Positions 39,943 through 50,369 are shown, counted from the stretch's first letter. The stretch: DNA of 64,000 nucleotides from Marinobacter litoralis (GCF_016427555.1 NZ_JAELVS010000002.1:248001-312000), one strand, 5' to 3'. Notes: generated from the letters alone by a model not told the origin. Numbers and translations: made by a program.

Positions 39943-41271
39943 ATGCATAAGAGCAATAATTCGAGACATGGACTGGCAAAACGACATCTAACCGCGATTG
40001 GCTGGTTGCTGGTTATGTGTTTTGTTGCATCGAGTGCCCGTGCAGAGTTGCTGATTCGAATCACTGAGGGCGCAAACTCCGCTATTCCGGTGGCGGTTGT
40101 TCCATTCGCAGAGAGTGGCGCCATGCCAGCTGGTGACAAGGTCAGCAGCATCGTGCAAGCCGACTTAACGATGAGTGGCGAGTTCAAGCCGTTAGATCCT
40201 TCGAAAATGCTGAGCCTTCCATCTGAGCGTTCGGAAGTGTACTTCCGAGACTGGCGGATGCTGGGTCAGCGATATGTATTGGTTGGCCAGTTGTCGAACA
40301 ATGGCGGTCGGGTTGAGGCACGTTACGAGCTTTTTGATGTGAATCGGGAGCAGCGGATCCTGGGCGCGACGGCTGCGGCACCGTCGGGTAATGTGCGCTC
40401 ATTGGCGCATCACATCAGTGATCGAGTCTACGAAGCGATTACCGGCGAGCCCGGTGCGTTTTCCACCAAGTTGGCCTACGTAACGCTATCCGGCACGGGT
40501 AAAAACAGCGTTTACCGCCTGCATGTCAGTGATATTGATGGCCAGCGTTCGAAAGTGCGTTTGGAAAGTGCTGAGCCCATTTTGTCTCCAGCCTGGTCCC
40601 CCGATGGCAAAAAGCTGGCTTACGTGTCGTTCGAGACAGGCAAGCCGGTTATCTACATCCACGAGTTGGCGACCGGCAAGCGGACTAAGGCGGCTGATTT
40701 TCCGGGTTTGAATTCTGCTCCTGCTTGGTCGCCGGATGGTCAGTCGCTGCTAATGACCCTTTCGAAAGATGGCAATGCAGAGGTTTACGAGAAAAATCTG
40801 GCCAGTGGCAAGATCACTAAACTGACGAACCATTGGGCGATCGATACTGAAGCGGCCTGGGACCATAATGGAAAGGGCGTGTTTTTTACCTCGGACCGCT
40901 CAGGTGGCCCGCAGATTTATTACATGGAGCGCCCGGGTGCTGAAGCGCGGAGGATTACCTTTGGTAGTCGTTACAACGCGCGCGCACGTCCGGATTCCAA
41001 AGGCGAATTCCTATATTACGTGCATCAGCGGGACCGGTCGTTCCACATTGCGCGTCGCAATCTGAAAACCGACGAGGAGTTTATAGTCACTCGGACCGGG
41101 ACAGATGAATCTCCCAGTGTGTCGCCCAATGGCCGCATGCTGATCTATGCCAATGAGCAGGGCGGTAAAGGCGTGCTTACTGTGGTTTCCGCTGATGGCG
41201 GCGCAGCCTATAGCTTGCCAGCGTCTGAGGGAGAAGTGAGAGAGCCTGCGTGGGGTCCGATTACTCGCTAA
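39943..41271 (+). CDS. tolB: Tol-Pal periplasmic protein TolB
   Basis: Periplasmic beta-propeller that interacts with Pal and TolA. The 442-aa precursor has a signal peptide (LTAIGWLLVMCFVASSARAE), an N-terminal alpha/beta domain (about 30-165) and a six-blade WD40-like propeller with repeated AWSPDGK/LAYVS-type motifs (SPAWSPDGKKLAYVS, APAWSPDGQSLLMTL, SVSPNGRMLIYA). ATG 39943 is preferred over upstream GTG codons inside tolA because it gives the normal signal-peptide length. Confidence 0.95.
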   Translation: MHKSNNSRHGLAKRHLTAIGWLLVMCFVASSARAELLIRITEGANSAIPVAVVPFAESGAMPAGDKVSSIVQADLTMSGEFKPLDPSKMLSLPSERSEVYFRDWRMLGQRYVLVGQLSNNGGRVEARYELFDVNREQRILGATAAAPSGNVRSLAHHISDRVYEAITGEPGAFSTKLAYVTLSGTGKNSVYRLHVSDIDGQRSKVRLESAEPILSPAWSPDGKKLAYVSFETGKPVIYIHELATGKRTKAADFPGLNSAPAWSPDGQSLLMTLSKDGNAEVYEKNLASGKITKLTNHWAIDTEAAWDHNGKGVFFTSDRSGGPQIYYMERPGAEARRITFGSRYNARARPDSKGEFLYYVHQRDRSFHIARRNLKTDEEFIVTRTGTDESPSVSPNGRMLIYANEQGGKGVLTVVSADGGAAYSLPASEGEVREPAWGPITR

Positions 41272-41319
41272 CCCCTGAAAGCTAATAAAGTAAATGTCAC
41301 TTAAAGAAGGAAAGTAGTT

Positions 41320-41895
41320 ATGAAACTGTCTGCACAAAACAAAGCATTTGCCATGTTGCTGTCTTTTGGCCTGGTTGCGGGCTGTAGCTCGACCGGTGAC
41401 ACCATGGAAGATGGTGGATACGACTCCGGCTCAGATGTCGCCGCGATTGATCAGGAAGGCGGCTCTACCGTTTACGGTGGAGAAGACGGTGAAGGTGTTT
41501 CCTCTTCGGTTCTGAGCGAGGAAGAGCGCGCCGAGGCCCGTGCGAAAGCAGAGCAGGAAGCCTTGCGTAACATCACCACCTTTTACTTCGATTTCGACAC
41601 CTCCGAGATCAAGCAAGAAGCTCGGAACGCTCTGGTGACTCACGCTCGCTTCCTGTCCAGTAACCCGCGCCAGCAGGTTCGTCTGGAAGGTCACGCAGAT
41701 GAGCGTGGCAGCAAGGAATACAACCTGGCGCTGGGTGAGCGTCGTGCGAAAGCCGTTGAGCGTTTCCTGGTTGTGAACGGTGCTTCACGTGGCCAGATTG
41801 AAACCGTAAGCTATGGTGAAGAGAAACCGGTGGTTCGGGGCTCCAGCGAAAGTGCTTACGCTCAGAACCGTCGCGTTGAGCTGATTTTCAAGTAA
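41320..41895 (+). CDS. pal: Peptidoglycan-associated lipoprotein Pal
   Basis: Outer-membrane lipoprotein that binds peptidoglycan and TolB. The 191-aa precursor has a signal peptide with lipobox LVAGC (Cys about residue 24), a Gly/Ser/acidic linker, then an OmpA-C-like domain (about 75-190) with YFDFDTSEIK, VRLEGHADERGSKEYNLALGERRA and NRRVELIFK. The upstream spacing (49 nt after tolB, AAGGAAAG) is consistent with the operon. Confidence 0.97.
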   Translation: MKLSAQNKAFAMLLSFGLVAGCSSTGDTMEDGGYDSGSDVAAIDQEGGSTVYGGEDGEGVSSSVLSEEERAEARAKAEQEALRNITTFYFDFDTSEIKQEARNALVTHARFLSSNPRQQVRLEGHADERGSKEYNLALGERRAKAVERFLVVNGASRGQIETVSYGEEKPVVRGSSESAYAQNRRVELIFK

Positions 41896-41920
41896 TTAAC
41901 GTTAATAAACGGACTGACCC

Positions 41921-42685
41921 ATGAGACATACACTCATGGCGGCCGTGCTCATCCCGCTAGGCTTCGGTCTGGCGGGAGCTGTTTTTGCACAGTCGTCTAC
42001 GCCTGCATACCAAAATGCTGCCTCAGAAGCCCAGCGGAACGCTGGTAATAGCCAGGCAACTGCCGAGTTGTTCTATATGATTCAGCAGCTCCAAGGCGAT
42101 GTGCGTCGGCTTCAGGGAAAGGTGGAAGAGCAGCAGTATGAAATTCGCAAATTGCAGCAACAGGGGAGGGACCGTTACGTAGATCTCGATCAGCGGATAC
42201 TCGATTTGTCGAAAACGCTGGAGGAGAAAGCATCGTCTTCCCGCGGGGAAACAGGCAGTGCCGCGTCTTCATCGGCCAAACCGGAAGTTCGTAATTATCG
42301 TTCCCCGGATGAGGAAGAGCGGAAAACCTACAATAAGATTATCGATCTGATTCGGAACGAAAAGGCCTATGACGAGGCCATTACGCAACTGTACGAATTC
42401 GTTGATAAGTACCCGGAGGGCGACCTGACGGTCAATGCCTATTATTGGCTGGGCGAAGTGTATCTGGCCAAGCCGCAGCTTGAACAAGCCAAGCAAGCCT
42501 TCACGATTGTTGCTACCCGTTACGATGATCATCGAAAAGCGGCGGATGCGGTCTACAAGTTAGGCGTTACGCTCGATAAACTGGGTGAAAAAGGCGAAGC
42601 AAAACGTCGTATGCAAATGGTGCTGGATCATTATCCCGACTCCAGTGCGGCAGATCTCGCGCGAAAATTTCTTGGTGAAGGGTGA
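41921..42685 (+). CDS. cpoB: Cell division coordinator CpoB (YbgF)
   Basis: Periplasmic partner of TolA that coordinates peptidoglycan synthesis with outer-membrane constriction. The 254-aa precursor has a signal peptide (about 1-24, ending VFAQS), a trimerising coiled coil (about 45-105, FYMIQQLQGDVRRLQGKVEE), a short linker and a C-terminal TPR region (about 130-250) with repeats AYYWLGEVYLAKPQLEQAK and AVYKLGVTLDKLGEKGEA. Last gene of the ruvB-tol unit. Confidence 0.93.
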   Translation: MRHTLMAAVLIPLGFGLAGAVFAQSSTPAYQNAASEAQRNAGNSQATAELFYMIQQLQGDVRRLQGKVEEQQYEIRKLQQQGRDRYVDLDQRILDLSKTLEEKASSSRGETGSAASSSAKPEVRNYRSPDEEERKTYNKIIDLIRNEKAYDEAITQLYEFVDKYPEGDLTVNAYYWLGEVYLAKPQLEQAKQAFTIVATRYDDHRKAADAVYKLGVTLDKLGEKGEAKRRMQMVLDHYPDSSAADLARKFLGEG

Positions 42686-42762
42686 AATTGTTCGCATAAC
42701 CACCAAGTTGGTCGCTGTTTGGTCAGTATCTGAAAAAAATTAAAAAACCCTGAAAAAAGGGG

Positions 42763-42790
42763 TTGATCAGCAAAAAAATATCATTAATAT
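42763..42790 (+). promoter_or_regulatory. Promoter of tRNA-Lys
   Basis: TTGATC (42763-42768), 16-bp spacer, TAATAT (42785-42790), 14 bp before the tRNA 5' end. The upstream sequence is A-rich. Confidence 0.6.
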
Positions 42791-42803
42791 ACGCGTCTCC
42801 ATT

Positions 42804-42879
42804 GGGTCGTTAGCTCAGTTGGTAGAGCAGTTGGCTTTTAACCAATTGGTCGATGGTTCGAATCCATCACGACCCACCA
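42804..42879 (+). tRNA. tRNA-Lys(TTT)
   Basis: 76-nt cloverleaf with CCA encoded. Acceptor GGGTCGT pairs with ACGACCC; D arm GCTC/GAGC; anticodon stem GTTGG/CCAAT with loop CTTTTAA (anticodon TTT, Lys); T arm GATGG-TTCGAAT-CCATC. A strong terminator follows at 42912. Confidence 0.97.
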
Positions 42880-42911
42880 ACATAGCAAAGCCGGAGTAGT
42901 GGTTTTGCTCG

Positions 42912-42940
42912 AAAAAAGAGCCTTCGGGCTCTTTTTTTTT
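42912..42940 (+). terminator. Terminator after tRNA-Lys, TTCG loop
   Basis: AAAAAAGAGCC (42912-42922), TTCG, GGCTCTTTTTT (42927-42937), then further T's. A textbook intrinsic terminator. Confidence 0.95.
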
Positions 42941-43032
42941 GCCTGCAGTTTTTGGGGAGATGTCTCGCTGTCCTCAATTCAAATGGGGAAGTGATATACT
43001 CGGCCTGTAACGTTCAACGCAGAGATCCATCA

Positions 43033-44097
43033 ATGACACGAGCGCAAGACCGTATCCTTGTTCAGGAACACCTGGCTCATGCCGCTGAGCCTAAGCCTCT
43101 CAGCACTAGCGAGAAAGCCGAGCTTGAGGCCCGCATTAAACAGGTACTTTTAGACAAAGATGCTGTGCTGGTTGCTCATTACTACACCGACCCTGATATT
43201 CAGCGATTGGCTGAAGAGACAGGCGGCTGTGTGGCTGACTCTTTGGAAATGGCGCGTTTCGGCAACCAGCATTCAGCCACCACTGTGGTTGTGGCGGGTG
43301 TTCGGTTTATGGGCGAAACAGCAAAGATTTTGAACCCTGAAAAACGCGTGCTGATGCCAACGCTTGAAGCGACCTGTTCGCTTGACGTTGGCTGTCCGGC
43401 AGACGAGTTTTCAGATTTCTGTGATCAGCACCCTGACCGAACCGTGGTGGTGTATGCCAACACCTCTGCGGCCGTTAAGGCGAGGGCAGACTGGGTAGTT
43501 ACCTCAAGCTGCGCACAGGCGATAGTTGAAGATCTGGATGCCAGAGGAGAAAAAATCCTTTGGGCACCCGATAAGCACTTGGGCCACTACGTCCAGAAAA
43601 CAACCGGCGCTGATGTGCTCTTGTGGGACGGTTCGTGCATTGTGCACGAAGAGTTCAAGTCGAGAGGGCTTGAAGATCTCAAGGCGCTGTATCCGAATGC
43701 TGCCGTTCTGGTGCATCCGGAATCCCCTGACGCGGTCGTCGAAATGGCCGATGTGGTAGGCTCAACGTCTCAGTTGATTCATGCCGTGCAAAGCATGCCC
43801 AATGAGGAGTTCATTGTGGCTACCGATAACGGCATCTTCTACAAGATGCAGCAGCTAGCGCCCAATAAAACGCTGATCGAAGCTCCGACCGCCGGGAACG
43901 GCGCTACGTGCCGTAGTTGTGCGCAGTGCCCGTGGATGGCGATGAACGGTTTGGAGAACCTGCTTCATGTGCTGGAAACCGGCGATCAGGAAGTGCACGT
44001 TGACCCAACCCTTCGTGAAGACGCCTTGCGCCCTCTCAAGCGCATGTTGGATTTCACGGCGGGTATGAACCTGAAGGCGGCTGGTAACGCCTCCTGA
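43033..44097 (+). CDS. nadA: Quinolinate synthase
   Basis: 4Fe-4S enzyme that condenses iminoaspartate with dihydroxyacetone phosphate to quinolinate in NAD synthesis. The 354-aa protein has the family blocks [55 protein letters not shown] and a C-terminal cysteine cluster ([13 protein letters not shown]). Candidate cluster ligands lie in these segments. ATG 43033 gives the usual length; an upstream extension from 42952 would run back into the tRNA terminator. Convergent with bepA, 19 nt apart. Confidence 0.95.
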   Translation: MTRAQDRILVQEHLAHAAEPKPLSTSEKAELEARIKQVLLDKDAVLVAHYYTDPDIQRLAEETGGCVADSLEMARFGNQHSATTVVVAGVRFMGETAKILNPEKRVLMPTLEATCSLDVGCPADEFSDFCDQHPDRTVVVYANTSAAVKARADWVVTSSCAQAIVEDLDARGEKILWAPDKHLGHYVQKTTGADVLLWDGSCIVHEEFKSRGLEDLKALYPNAAVLVHPESPDAVVEMADVVGSTSQLIHAVQSMPNEEFIVATDNGIFYKMQQLAPNKTLIEAPTAGNGATCRSCAQCPWMAMNGLENLLHVLETGDQEVHVDPTLREDALRPLKRMLDFTAGMNLKAAGNAS

Positions 44098-44116
44098 TGG
44101 TGATGACAGGCCCGGA

Positions 44117-45586
44117 TCAGGATCTGTTGGCTTGCTGAATGCGGCTGGCGATTTCGCTCAGCCGCTCGCTAACCACCTGCCGCTCTGCAGAGCCGGCTGG
44201 TAGCTTTTCCTGAGCTTGACGCAGCTGGCGCTGGGCAGAGCGGTAATCGCCCCTCAGAGCATCGTATTCCGCCCGGGCCCTGTGAACGCCAACGATGTTT
44301 CTGGCCATACCTTCGGCTTCTGCGAGTCGCAGCCAGATTTGATCGCCGGAGGGGCGCTGGCGGGTCAGTTCCTTCAAGTAGCCGGCCGCGGCGGTGCCGT
44401 TTCCATCTGCAATTTCCAGTCCTGCCAATGCCCAGGTAATCGGGTAGTTGCGCGGGTTTCTTGACAGTGCGGTGGTCAAAAGTTGCCGTGCCTCTTCATA
44501 GCGCTTTTGCTGGGTATACACTTCGGCGAGGGAAACCTGGAAGGTGATCCGGCCCGGATTTGACGACAGCAGTTCCTGCAGGATGCGCTGAGCTTCATTC
44601 AGCTGGTTGTTTTCTTTGTACGCTACGGCAAGCCCGTAGCGAATCGCGTCATTCTTTCGCGTATCGTCACGGTTTAAATACGATTCGAATATTTCGACCG
44701 CGGATGCGGGTGACGTCGCGTAGTGCACCTGCAAGCGGCTTCGCATCAGGTGATACTCCTGGCTGTCTTGCACGGTTTTGCTCGGATACTGCTCAGCCCG
44801 GTTTTGCGTGTCAGAAACACGGCTCTGCGTCAGGGGGTGCGTAGAGAGGTACTCTGGCATCTTGTTCCCTTGCAGTCGGTTCTGTCGCATCATGATTTCG
44901 AACATTTCGGGCATGCCTCTTGGGTCGAGGCCCGCGTTCGCGAGAATCTCAAGCCCCACCCGGTCGGCCTCTTGCTCATGAGCCCGGCTGTAGGACAGCA
45001 TGTTTTGAATGGCCATAGCCTGTGTTCCGGCTATGGCGGCAATGCCAATGTCAGACTGAGTGACCGCCGAAAGAACGATACCCGCAATCATGCCGGCCAG
45101 CGTCAGCGGGGCGCTGGTTTCTTGCTGCTCCATTCTGCGGGCAAAATGGCGCTGGCTCAGGTGTGCCAACTCGTGGGCGAGTACCGAGGCAAATTGCTGT
45201 TCAGTGGCGGCGTTGAGAAACAGTCCGCCATTAACACCGACTACGCCTCCCGGTACGGCGAACGCATTAAGAGCCGGGCTGTCTATGAGCACAAGTTGCA
45301 GGTCGCGGTTATCCAGCGGGGCGGACGGGACGAGTCGGTAAATCACGTTGTAGAGGTAGTCGTAAACCAACGGGTCTTGTATTTGCGGGGCGGAGCGCCG
45401 GATTGAGGTCATCACCTGCTCGCCAATGCTGGCTTCCTGCTGGCCAGCGATCAGCCCGCCGCTGCCGCCGAAGGAGGGCAGGGGCGAGGGTTCAGCTTTT
45501 AACGCAGGTGTAGCGAGAGACACTGTGAGCAGAGCGGTCGCACTGATGCGTGTTAGTGTGCGTCGATAATTGCGAACGAGCTTCAT
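44117..45586 (-). CDS. bepA: M48 metalloprotease/chaperone, BepA (YfgC) family
   Basis: Periplasmic zinc metallopeptidase with TPR repeats that helps assemble or degrade outer-membrane proteins such as LptD. The 489-aa precursor has a signal peptide (ALLTVSLATPALKAE), the M48 zinc motif HELAHLSQRH with downstream Glu in HEQEADRVG, and a C-terminal TPR superhelix (about 330-485: GLAVAYKENNQLNEAQRIL, VSLAEVYTQQKRYEEAR). ATG 45586 is preferred because it places the signal peptide at the N-terminus. Divergent from the TusA gene. Confidence 0.93.
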   Translation of the reverse strand: MKLVRNYRRTLTRISATALLTVSLATPALKAEPSPLPSFGGSGGLIAGQQEASIGEQVMTSIRRSAPQIQDPLVYDYLYNVIYRLVPSAPLDNRDLQLVLIDSPALNAFAVPGGVVGVNGGLFLNAATEQQFASVLAHELAHLSQRHFARRMEQQETSAPLTLAGMIAGIVLSAVTQSDIGIAAIAGTQAMAIQNMLSYSRAHEQEADRVGLEILANAGLDPRGMPEMFEIMMRQNRLQGNKMPEYLSTHPLTQSRVSDTQNRAEQYPSKTVQDSQEYHLMRSRLQVHYATSPASAVEIFESYLNRDDTRKNDAIRYGLAVAYKENNQLNEAQRILQELLSSNPGRITFQVSLAEVYTQQKRYEEARQLLTTALSRNPRNYPITWALAGLEIADGNGTAAAGYLKELTRQRPSGDQIWLRLAEAEGMARNIVGVHRARAEYDALRGDYRSAQRQLRQAQEKLPAGSAERQVVSERLSEIASRIQQANRS

Positions 45587-45702
45587 GAGCCTGGATATTG
45601 CCTCGTGCCGGAAAGCATTACTAAGTGTTTTGATGCAATAGAGTAACACTCTCGGCATAATGCCTGCCCATTGTTGAATGAATATTAATGGTGTTTCCCG
45701 AA

Positions 45703-45930
45703 ATGGCCGACAGAATTCTGGATGCAAGTGGGTTGCGTTGCCCCATGCCGCTTCTGAAAACCAAGTTAGAGCTTAATTCAATGGCTTCCGGAGAGCGCCT
45801 GGAAGTGGTCGCTACAGATGCCGGGTCAGCACGGGATATTCCTGCCTATATAAAATTATCCGCACACGAACTCCTTAGCTATAAGGAAGATAACGGTGAA
45901 TACCGGTTCGTGATAGAGTGCGGCGGATAA
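45703..45930 (+). CDS. TusA/SirA family sulfur carrier
   Basis: A 75-aa cytoplasmic sulfur-transfer protein. The persulfide Cys is in SGLRCPMPLLKTK, the family motif, and the ending YRFVIECGG is also typical. True TusA feeds tRNA 2-thiouridine synthesis, but many paralogues serve other sulfur routes, so no symbol is assigned. ATG 45703 chosen for length. It lies 15 nt before the PerM-like gene. Confidence 0.88.
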   Translation: MADRILDASGLRCPMPLLKTKLELNSMASGERLEVVATDAGSARDIPAYIKLSAHELLSYKEDNGEYRFVIECGG

Positions 45931-45945
45931 TCGTCGGAGCGTTTC

Positions 45946-47022
45946 ATGATCAGAGTCTTGCGAGATCTCGCGAATAAATATTTCTCAGATGAAGAAGCTG
46001 TGGTGCTGTTTCTCATCTTGCTTGCGGGCACCGTTTTTATTGTTTGGTTCGGGGCCATGCTGGCGCCCGCTATTGCGTCACTGATTGTCGCTTTCATCTT
46101 GCAGGGCTTGGTGCTTAAGCTGCAACGATGGGGGGTGCCGGACTTTATCGCGGTCATCAGCGTGTTCCTGATGTTTATGGGAGTGCTGGTCGGTTTTCTT
46201 TTCGGTCTGCTGCCTTTGGTATGGTCTCAGGTCTCGAATCTGGCGAAAGAGGCGCCCAGAATTATCCGCGAACTGCAGTCCTATCTGGAGGTTTTGCCGG
46301 ATGAATACCCGCATTTGATCTCTTCTGAGGCCGTCAATGCGGTTTACCAGCAGGTATCGACCGAAGTTGCCCATATCACCCAGTGGCTGGTGTCGTTTTC
46401 GCTGTCCAGCATACCGGATCTGGTTGCACTCTTGATCTACATGGTGCTGGTGCCAATACTCGTGTTCTTCTTCTTGAAAGATCGTGAGTTGTTGGTTAGC
46501 TCGTTCGCACGTCTGTTGCCTAAGCAGCGCCCGATGATGATTGGTATCTGGCACGAGGTGAACCTGCAGTGCGCCAACTATGTCCGGGGCAAAGCAGTCG
46601 AGATTCTGATCGTAGGCTCGGTAACCTATATCGCGTTCAAGGTGTTAGGCATGCCTTATGCTGCTTTGCTTTCTTTGCTGGTGGGGTTGAGCGTGGTCAT
46701 TCCTTACATCGGCGCAGCTGTGGTCACCATTCCGGTTGCGGTGATCGGGCTCTTCGCGTTTGGTTGGGGGAGCCATTTCATTTGGGTAATGGTGGTGTAC
46801 GGCATTATCCAGGCGCTGGATGGTAACGTGTTGGTGCCGGTTTTGTTTTCGGAGGTTAATAACCTTCACCCGGTCGCCATTATCGTGGCCGTGCTGTTCT
46901 TTGGGGGTGTCTGGGGCTTGTGGGGCGTTTTTTTTGCCATACCCCTGGCGACAATGCTTAAAGCTGTGTTTGCAGCCTGGCCGGTGAAGAACGATGTTTC
47001 CTCACCGGCAGCGAAGGTTTAA
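45946..47022 (+). CDS. AI-2E/PerM family membrane permease
   Basis: A 358-aa inner-membrane protein with about seven or eight helices, of the family that includes TqsA and PerM. Typical features are the N-terminal paired helices (VLFLILLAGTVFIVWFGAML), the LVPILVFFFLKDRE segment, LSLLVGLSVVIPYIGAAVVT and the NVLVPVLFSEVNNLHPVAII block. Substrate unknown; some members are sodium/proton antiporters or export quorum signals. The position after a TusA gene and before a bcp gene on the opposite strand is conserved in pseudomonads. Confidence 0.88.
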   Translation: MIRVLRDLANKYFSDEEAVVLFLILLAGTVFIVWFGAMLAPAIASLIVAFILQGLVLKLQRWGVPDFIAVISVFLMFMGVLVGFLFGLLPLVWSQVSNLAKEAPRIIRELQSYLEVLPDEYPHLISSEAVNAVYQQVSTEVAHITQWLVSFSLSSIPDLVALLIYMVLVPILVFFFLKDRELLVSSFARLLPKQRPMMIGIWHEVNLQCANYVRGKAVEILIVGSVTYIAFKVLGMPYAALLSLLVGLSVVIPYIGAAVVTIPVAVIGLFAFGWGSHFIWVMVVYGIIQALDGNVLVPVLFSEVNNLHPVAIIVAVLFFGGVWGLWGVFFAIPLATMLKAVFAAWPVKNDVSSPAAKV

Positions 47023-47025
47023 AAC

Positions 47026-47493
47026 CTATAGAGCTTTGACAGCGTCTAGTACCTCGTCGGCGTGGCCTTTCACTTTAACGCCACGCCATTCCTGACGGAG
47101 GACACCTTCCTTGTCGATCAGGAAGGTGCTTCTCTCAATGCCCATATACTCTTTTCCATAAAGCTTTTTGAGCTTAATAACATCAAAAAGCTTGCACAGA
47201 TCTTCGTCTTTGTCTGAAATCAGGTGGAACGGAAATTCGTGCTTAGCCCGAAAGTTCTCGTGTACACGCAAGCTGTCGCGGGAAACGCCGAATATCTCGG
47301 TGTTCAAAGCGGTGAATTGTGCCATGCGATCACGAAAATCCTGGCCTTCGGTGGTGCATCCGGGGGTGTTGTCTTTCGGATAAAAGTAGATAATAGCGTT
47401 TTTACCCTTAAGGCCATTCAGGGTAATAGTTTGATCACCGGTGGCCTGAGCCTGAAAATCGGGTACAGGCTGATTCAATGCTACGGATGACAT
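47026..47493 (-). CDS. bcp: Thioredoxin-dependent peroxiredoxin (BCP)
   Basis: Reduces hydrogen peroxide and alkyl hydroperoxides using thioredoxin. The 155-aa protein has the AhpC/TSA fold with the peroxidatic Cys in YPKDNTPGCTTEG (about residue 46), FGVSRDSLRVHENF and FLIDKEGVLR. A second Cys four residues after the first is absent, so it resembles the 1-Cys-like subgroup. It ends 3 nt from the convergent PerM-like gene and is divergent from dapA. Confidence 0.95.
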   Translation of the reverse strand: MSSVALNQPVPDFQAQATGDQTITLNGLKGKNAIIYFYPKDNTPGCTTEGQDFRDRMAQFTALNTEIFGVSRDSLRVHENFRAKHEFPFHLISDKDEDLCKLFDVIKLKKLYGKEYMGIERSTFLIDKEGVLRQEWRGVKVKGHADEVLDAVKAL

Positions 47494-47567
47494 GACATCT
47501 CCTTTAATTCCCTTGTGTCAGTTCGAGCCCAACATTACCATATCGGTTTTATTCGGACGGAGTTTTT

Positions 47568-48446
47568 ATGATTACGGGTAGCCTCGTCGCACTAGTAACG
47601 CCCATGCATCCCAATGGTGACATCCACTGGGAAGATTTGGACAAACTAGTGGACTTTCATATCGAAAATGGCACTCATGGCATTGTGGCTGTGGGCACCA
47701 CCGGTGAGTCCGCCACTCTGGACCCGAAAGAGCATTGTCGGGTTATTGGCCATATCATAAAACGAGTGGATGGCCGAATCCCTGTCATTGCCGGTACCGG
47801 CGGTAACAGCACCCGGGAAGCGATCGACCTGACCACGGAAGCGCACAAGCTCGGCGCGGACGCGTGTTTGCTGGTTGTGCCCTATTATAACAAGCCCACC
47901 CAAGAGGGCTTGTACCAGCATTTCAAGGCCATTGCGGAAGCCGTGCCGGGCATGAGCCAGATCGTATACAACGTGCCGGGGCGTACCGCCTGTGACATGT
48001 TGAATGAAACGGTGCTGCGCCTTGCTGATATTCCAAACATCGTGGGCATCAAAGATGCCACCGGCAATATTCCCCGCGGAACCGAGCTGATTGAAGGCTT
48101 GGCAGGGCGTTTGGCGGTGTACTCCGGTGACGATGCTACCGCTGCAGAGTTGATGCTTGCAGGCGCCAAAGGGAACGTGTCAGTCACTGCAAATGTGGCA
48201 CCCAAAGGTATGTCACAGCTGTGTGAAGCTGCAATCGCCGGAATCGAAGAAGAGACTCGCCGTCTGAATGAACAGCTTATGCCGTTGAACCACAAGCTGT
48301 TCCTGGAAGCCAATCCGATTCCGGTCAAGTGGGCTCTACAGCGTATGGGCATGATCGGTGAAGGAATTCGGTTGCCGCTGACTCCGCTCAGCGATAAGTT
48401 CCACGGTGAAGTGGAAGACGCACTCAAGGCTTCAGGTGTTCTCTGA
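47568..48446 (+). CDS. dapA: 4-hydroxy-tetrahydrodipicolinate synthase
   Basis: Condenses pyruvate with aspartate semialdehyde, the entry to lysine and diaminopimelate synthesis. The 292-aa TIM barrel has [24 protein letters not shown] and [11 protein letters not shown], with the Schiff-base Lys in [10 protein letters not shown]. It is followed at 36 nt by bamC and then purC, the conserved dapA-bamC-purC arrangement. Confidence 0.96.
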   Translation: MITGSLVALVTPMHPNGDIHWEDLDKLVDFHIENGTHGIVAVGTTGESATLDPKEHCRVIGHIIKRVDGRIPVIAGTGGNSTREAIDLTTEAHKLGADACLLVVPYYNKPTQEGLYQHFKAIAEAVPGMSQIVYNVPGRTACDMLNETVLRLADIPNIVGIKDATGNIPRGTELIEGLAGRLAVYSGDDATAAELMLAGAKGNVSVTANVAPKGMSQLCEAAIAGIEEETRRLNEQLMPLNHKLFLEANPIPVKWALQRMGMIGEGIRLPLTPLSDKFHGEVEDALKASGVL

Positions 48447-48481
48447 GGCCAACCCCTTTTCTCTTCAACCGGAGTAACCCG

Positions 48482-49576
48482 ATGCAGGTTCCTGGAAGAA
48501 CCCGTAACAAACTTGTATCCCTAGCCCGGCCTGTTGCCGGGTTTGTGTTTGCTGGCGCCCTGGCAGGCTGTGGTTTTCTGCACGACCGTTCTGAAGACTA
48601 TGTGAACGCACCGGAAGGAACACCGATCCAGGTGCCAGCCGGCTATGACAGTTCCCGTTTGGGTGAAGCTATGCCGATTCGTAGCATTCGCACAGACGAC
48701 TCTCGCCGGATGTATCCGTCTTCTATTCCTCGCCCCCCCGACATGACGTCCGAGATCCTCGACGAAAACTACGTGATCGAGGAGCTGGATGGTCGATTGT
48801 GGTTGCTGGTCAACGATGTGCCGGGTCGCTTGTGGCCTGCGGCGAGCGCGTGGATGAACCAGTCCGGTTTAGGAGTTGCACACGACAGCCCACAACTGGG
48901 TGTTCTGCAAAGCGAGCTGGCCAATTTCAGTATGGCAGCCCGTGCGTTGGTTGAGCTGGATAACGCGCCATCTGCTTCTGAACCCAAGGTGCTTGTTCAG
49001 CTGAGATTGGCGCCCGGCATTCGCCGGAAAACCACCGAAATTCGGGCCCAGGTGCTGGAGTTCGCTGAAAAGCCGGAGGGCTTGGTCGCCTGGAACGCGG
49101 ATTCAACCAACAACGAGCCTTCGCAAGACCTTCAGAAAAAACTGTTGGGCGAACTTGCCGGGTTTTTGAAGCAAAGAGAAGACAGCAAGTCGTTCTCCAG
49201 AGCCGCTTCAGGCATGGTGGCCAAGCCATTGGTTCGCCTCAAGTCTGAAGACGAACAGGCGAAAGCGATTGAAGTAGAGCTCGATTACGGCCGAACCTGG
49301 GCAGAAGTGAACCGTTCACTGGAAGAGGTTGGTGCCAACATTGTCGATATCGACCGCAGCGCCGGCTGGATTCAGGTGGATTTCCGTACCGAAGACGAGC
49401 GTTCGCCTGGTTGGTTCTCTTGGTTCAGCGACGAAGAAAAGCTCACTCATACCCACACGGTAACAATCAGCCAGGCAGCCCCTGCCATGGTGGTTACGGC
49501 AGAGCGCGTTGACGCCTATAATGGTGAACATACCAGTGCCGACCTGCTTACCAAACTGTTTGAACATCTGTACTGA
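48482..49576 (+). CDS. bamC: Outer-membrane protein assembly factor BamC
   Basis: Lipoprotein accessory subunit of the BAM complex. The 364-aa precursor has a signal peptide with lipobox ALAGCGF (Cys about residue 24), an extended N-terminal region ([20 protein letters not shown]) that binds BamD in known structures, and two helix-grip domains (about 95-220 and 255-364: [20 protein letters not shown]). Its position between dapA and purC supports the call. Confidence 0.92.
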   Translation: MQVPGRTRNKLVSLARPVAGFVFAGALAGCGFLHDRSEDYVNAPEGTPIQVPAGYDSSRLGEAMPIRSIRTDDSRRMYPSSIPRPPDMTSEILDENYVIEELDGRLWLLVNDVPGRLWPAASAWMNQSGLGVAHDSPQLGVLQSELANFSMAARALVELDNAPSASEPKVLVQLRLAPGIRRKTTEIRAQVLEFAEKPEGLVAWNADSTNNEPSQDLQKKLLGELAGFLKQREDSKSFSRAASGMVAKPLVRLKSEDEQAKAIEVELDYGRTWAEVNRSLEEVGANIVDIDRSAGWIQVDFRTEDERSPGWFSWFSDEEKLTHTHTVTISQAAPAMVVTAERVDAYNGEHTSADLLTKLFEHLY

Positions 49577-49620
49577 TTAACGGAGCGGCCGGGCAGGCCG
49601 CTGACCGTTTGGAGACCCTA

Positions 49621-50334
49621 ATGGAAAAGCGCGAAGAGCTATACGCGGGCAAGGCAAAATCTGTTTACCGCACTGATAACCCTGATCGTTTCGTTCTGGT
49701 ATTCCGGGACGACACCTCCGCCTTCGACGGCGAGAAGAAAGAACAGCTGAACCGCAAAGGCATGGTGAATAACAAGTTCAATGCCTTCGTCATGGAGAAG
49801 CTTGAGGCGGCCGGTGTGCCCACTCATTTTGAAGGGCTGCTGTCGGGCACCGAGTCTTTGGTGAAAAAACTCGATATGATTCCGGTAGAGTGTGTTGTGC
49901 GCAACATCTCAGCCGGTAGCCTATGCCGCAGAATCGGCGTGGAAGAGGGCGTCGAACTGAATCCGCCGACCTACGAGCTGTTCTTGAAAAATGATGCCCT
50001 GCATGACCCTATGGTCAACGAATCTTTGGCGGTCAGCTTCGGCTGGGCGTCAGAAGCCGAGCTGGCGCAGATGAAAGAGCTGACCTACAAAGTGAACGAC
50101 GTGCTCAAAACCCTGTTTGATGAAGCTGGCATGCTGCTGGTGGACTACAAGCTGGAATTTGGCCGCAGCGAAGGCAAGATCGTTTTGGGTGACGAATTCA
50201 GCCCGGATGGCTGTCGAATCTGGGATAAGGAAACCCGTAAAAAGATGGATAAAGACCGGTTCCGTCAGGGGCTGGGTAGCGTGATCGAAACCTACGAAGA
50301 AGTAGGTCGTCGTCTCGGCATCAGTTTTGACTGA
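49621..50334 (+). CDS. purC: SAICAR synthetase
   Basis: Ligates aspartate to CAIR, the eighth step of de novo purine synthesis. The 237-aa protein begins [18 protein letters not shown] (ATP-binding) and has [29 protein letters not shown] and LVDYKLEFG, ending with [15 protein letters not shown] 49621 is preferred to a start at 49609. Confidence 0.96.
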   Translation: MEKREELYAGKAKSVYRTDNPDRFVLVFRDDTSAFDGEKKEQLNRKGMVNNKFNAFVMEKLEAAGVPTHFEGLLSGTESLVKKLDMIPVECVVRNISAGSLCRRIGVEEGVELNPPTYELFLKNDALHDPMVNESLAVSFGWASEAELAQMKELTYKVNDVLKTLFDEAGMLLVDYKLEFGRSEGKIVLGDEFSPDGCRIWDKETRKKMDKDRFRQGLGSVIETYEEVGRRLGISFD

Positions 50335-50369
50335 TCACTATAATAAATAACCAAACGACAGGGTGTGTT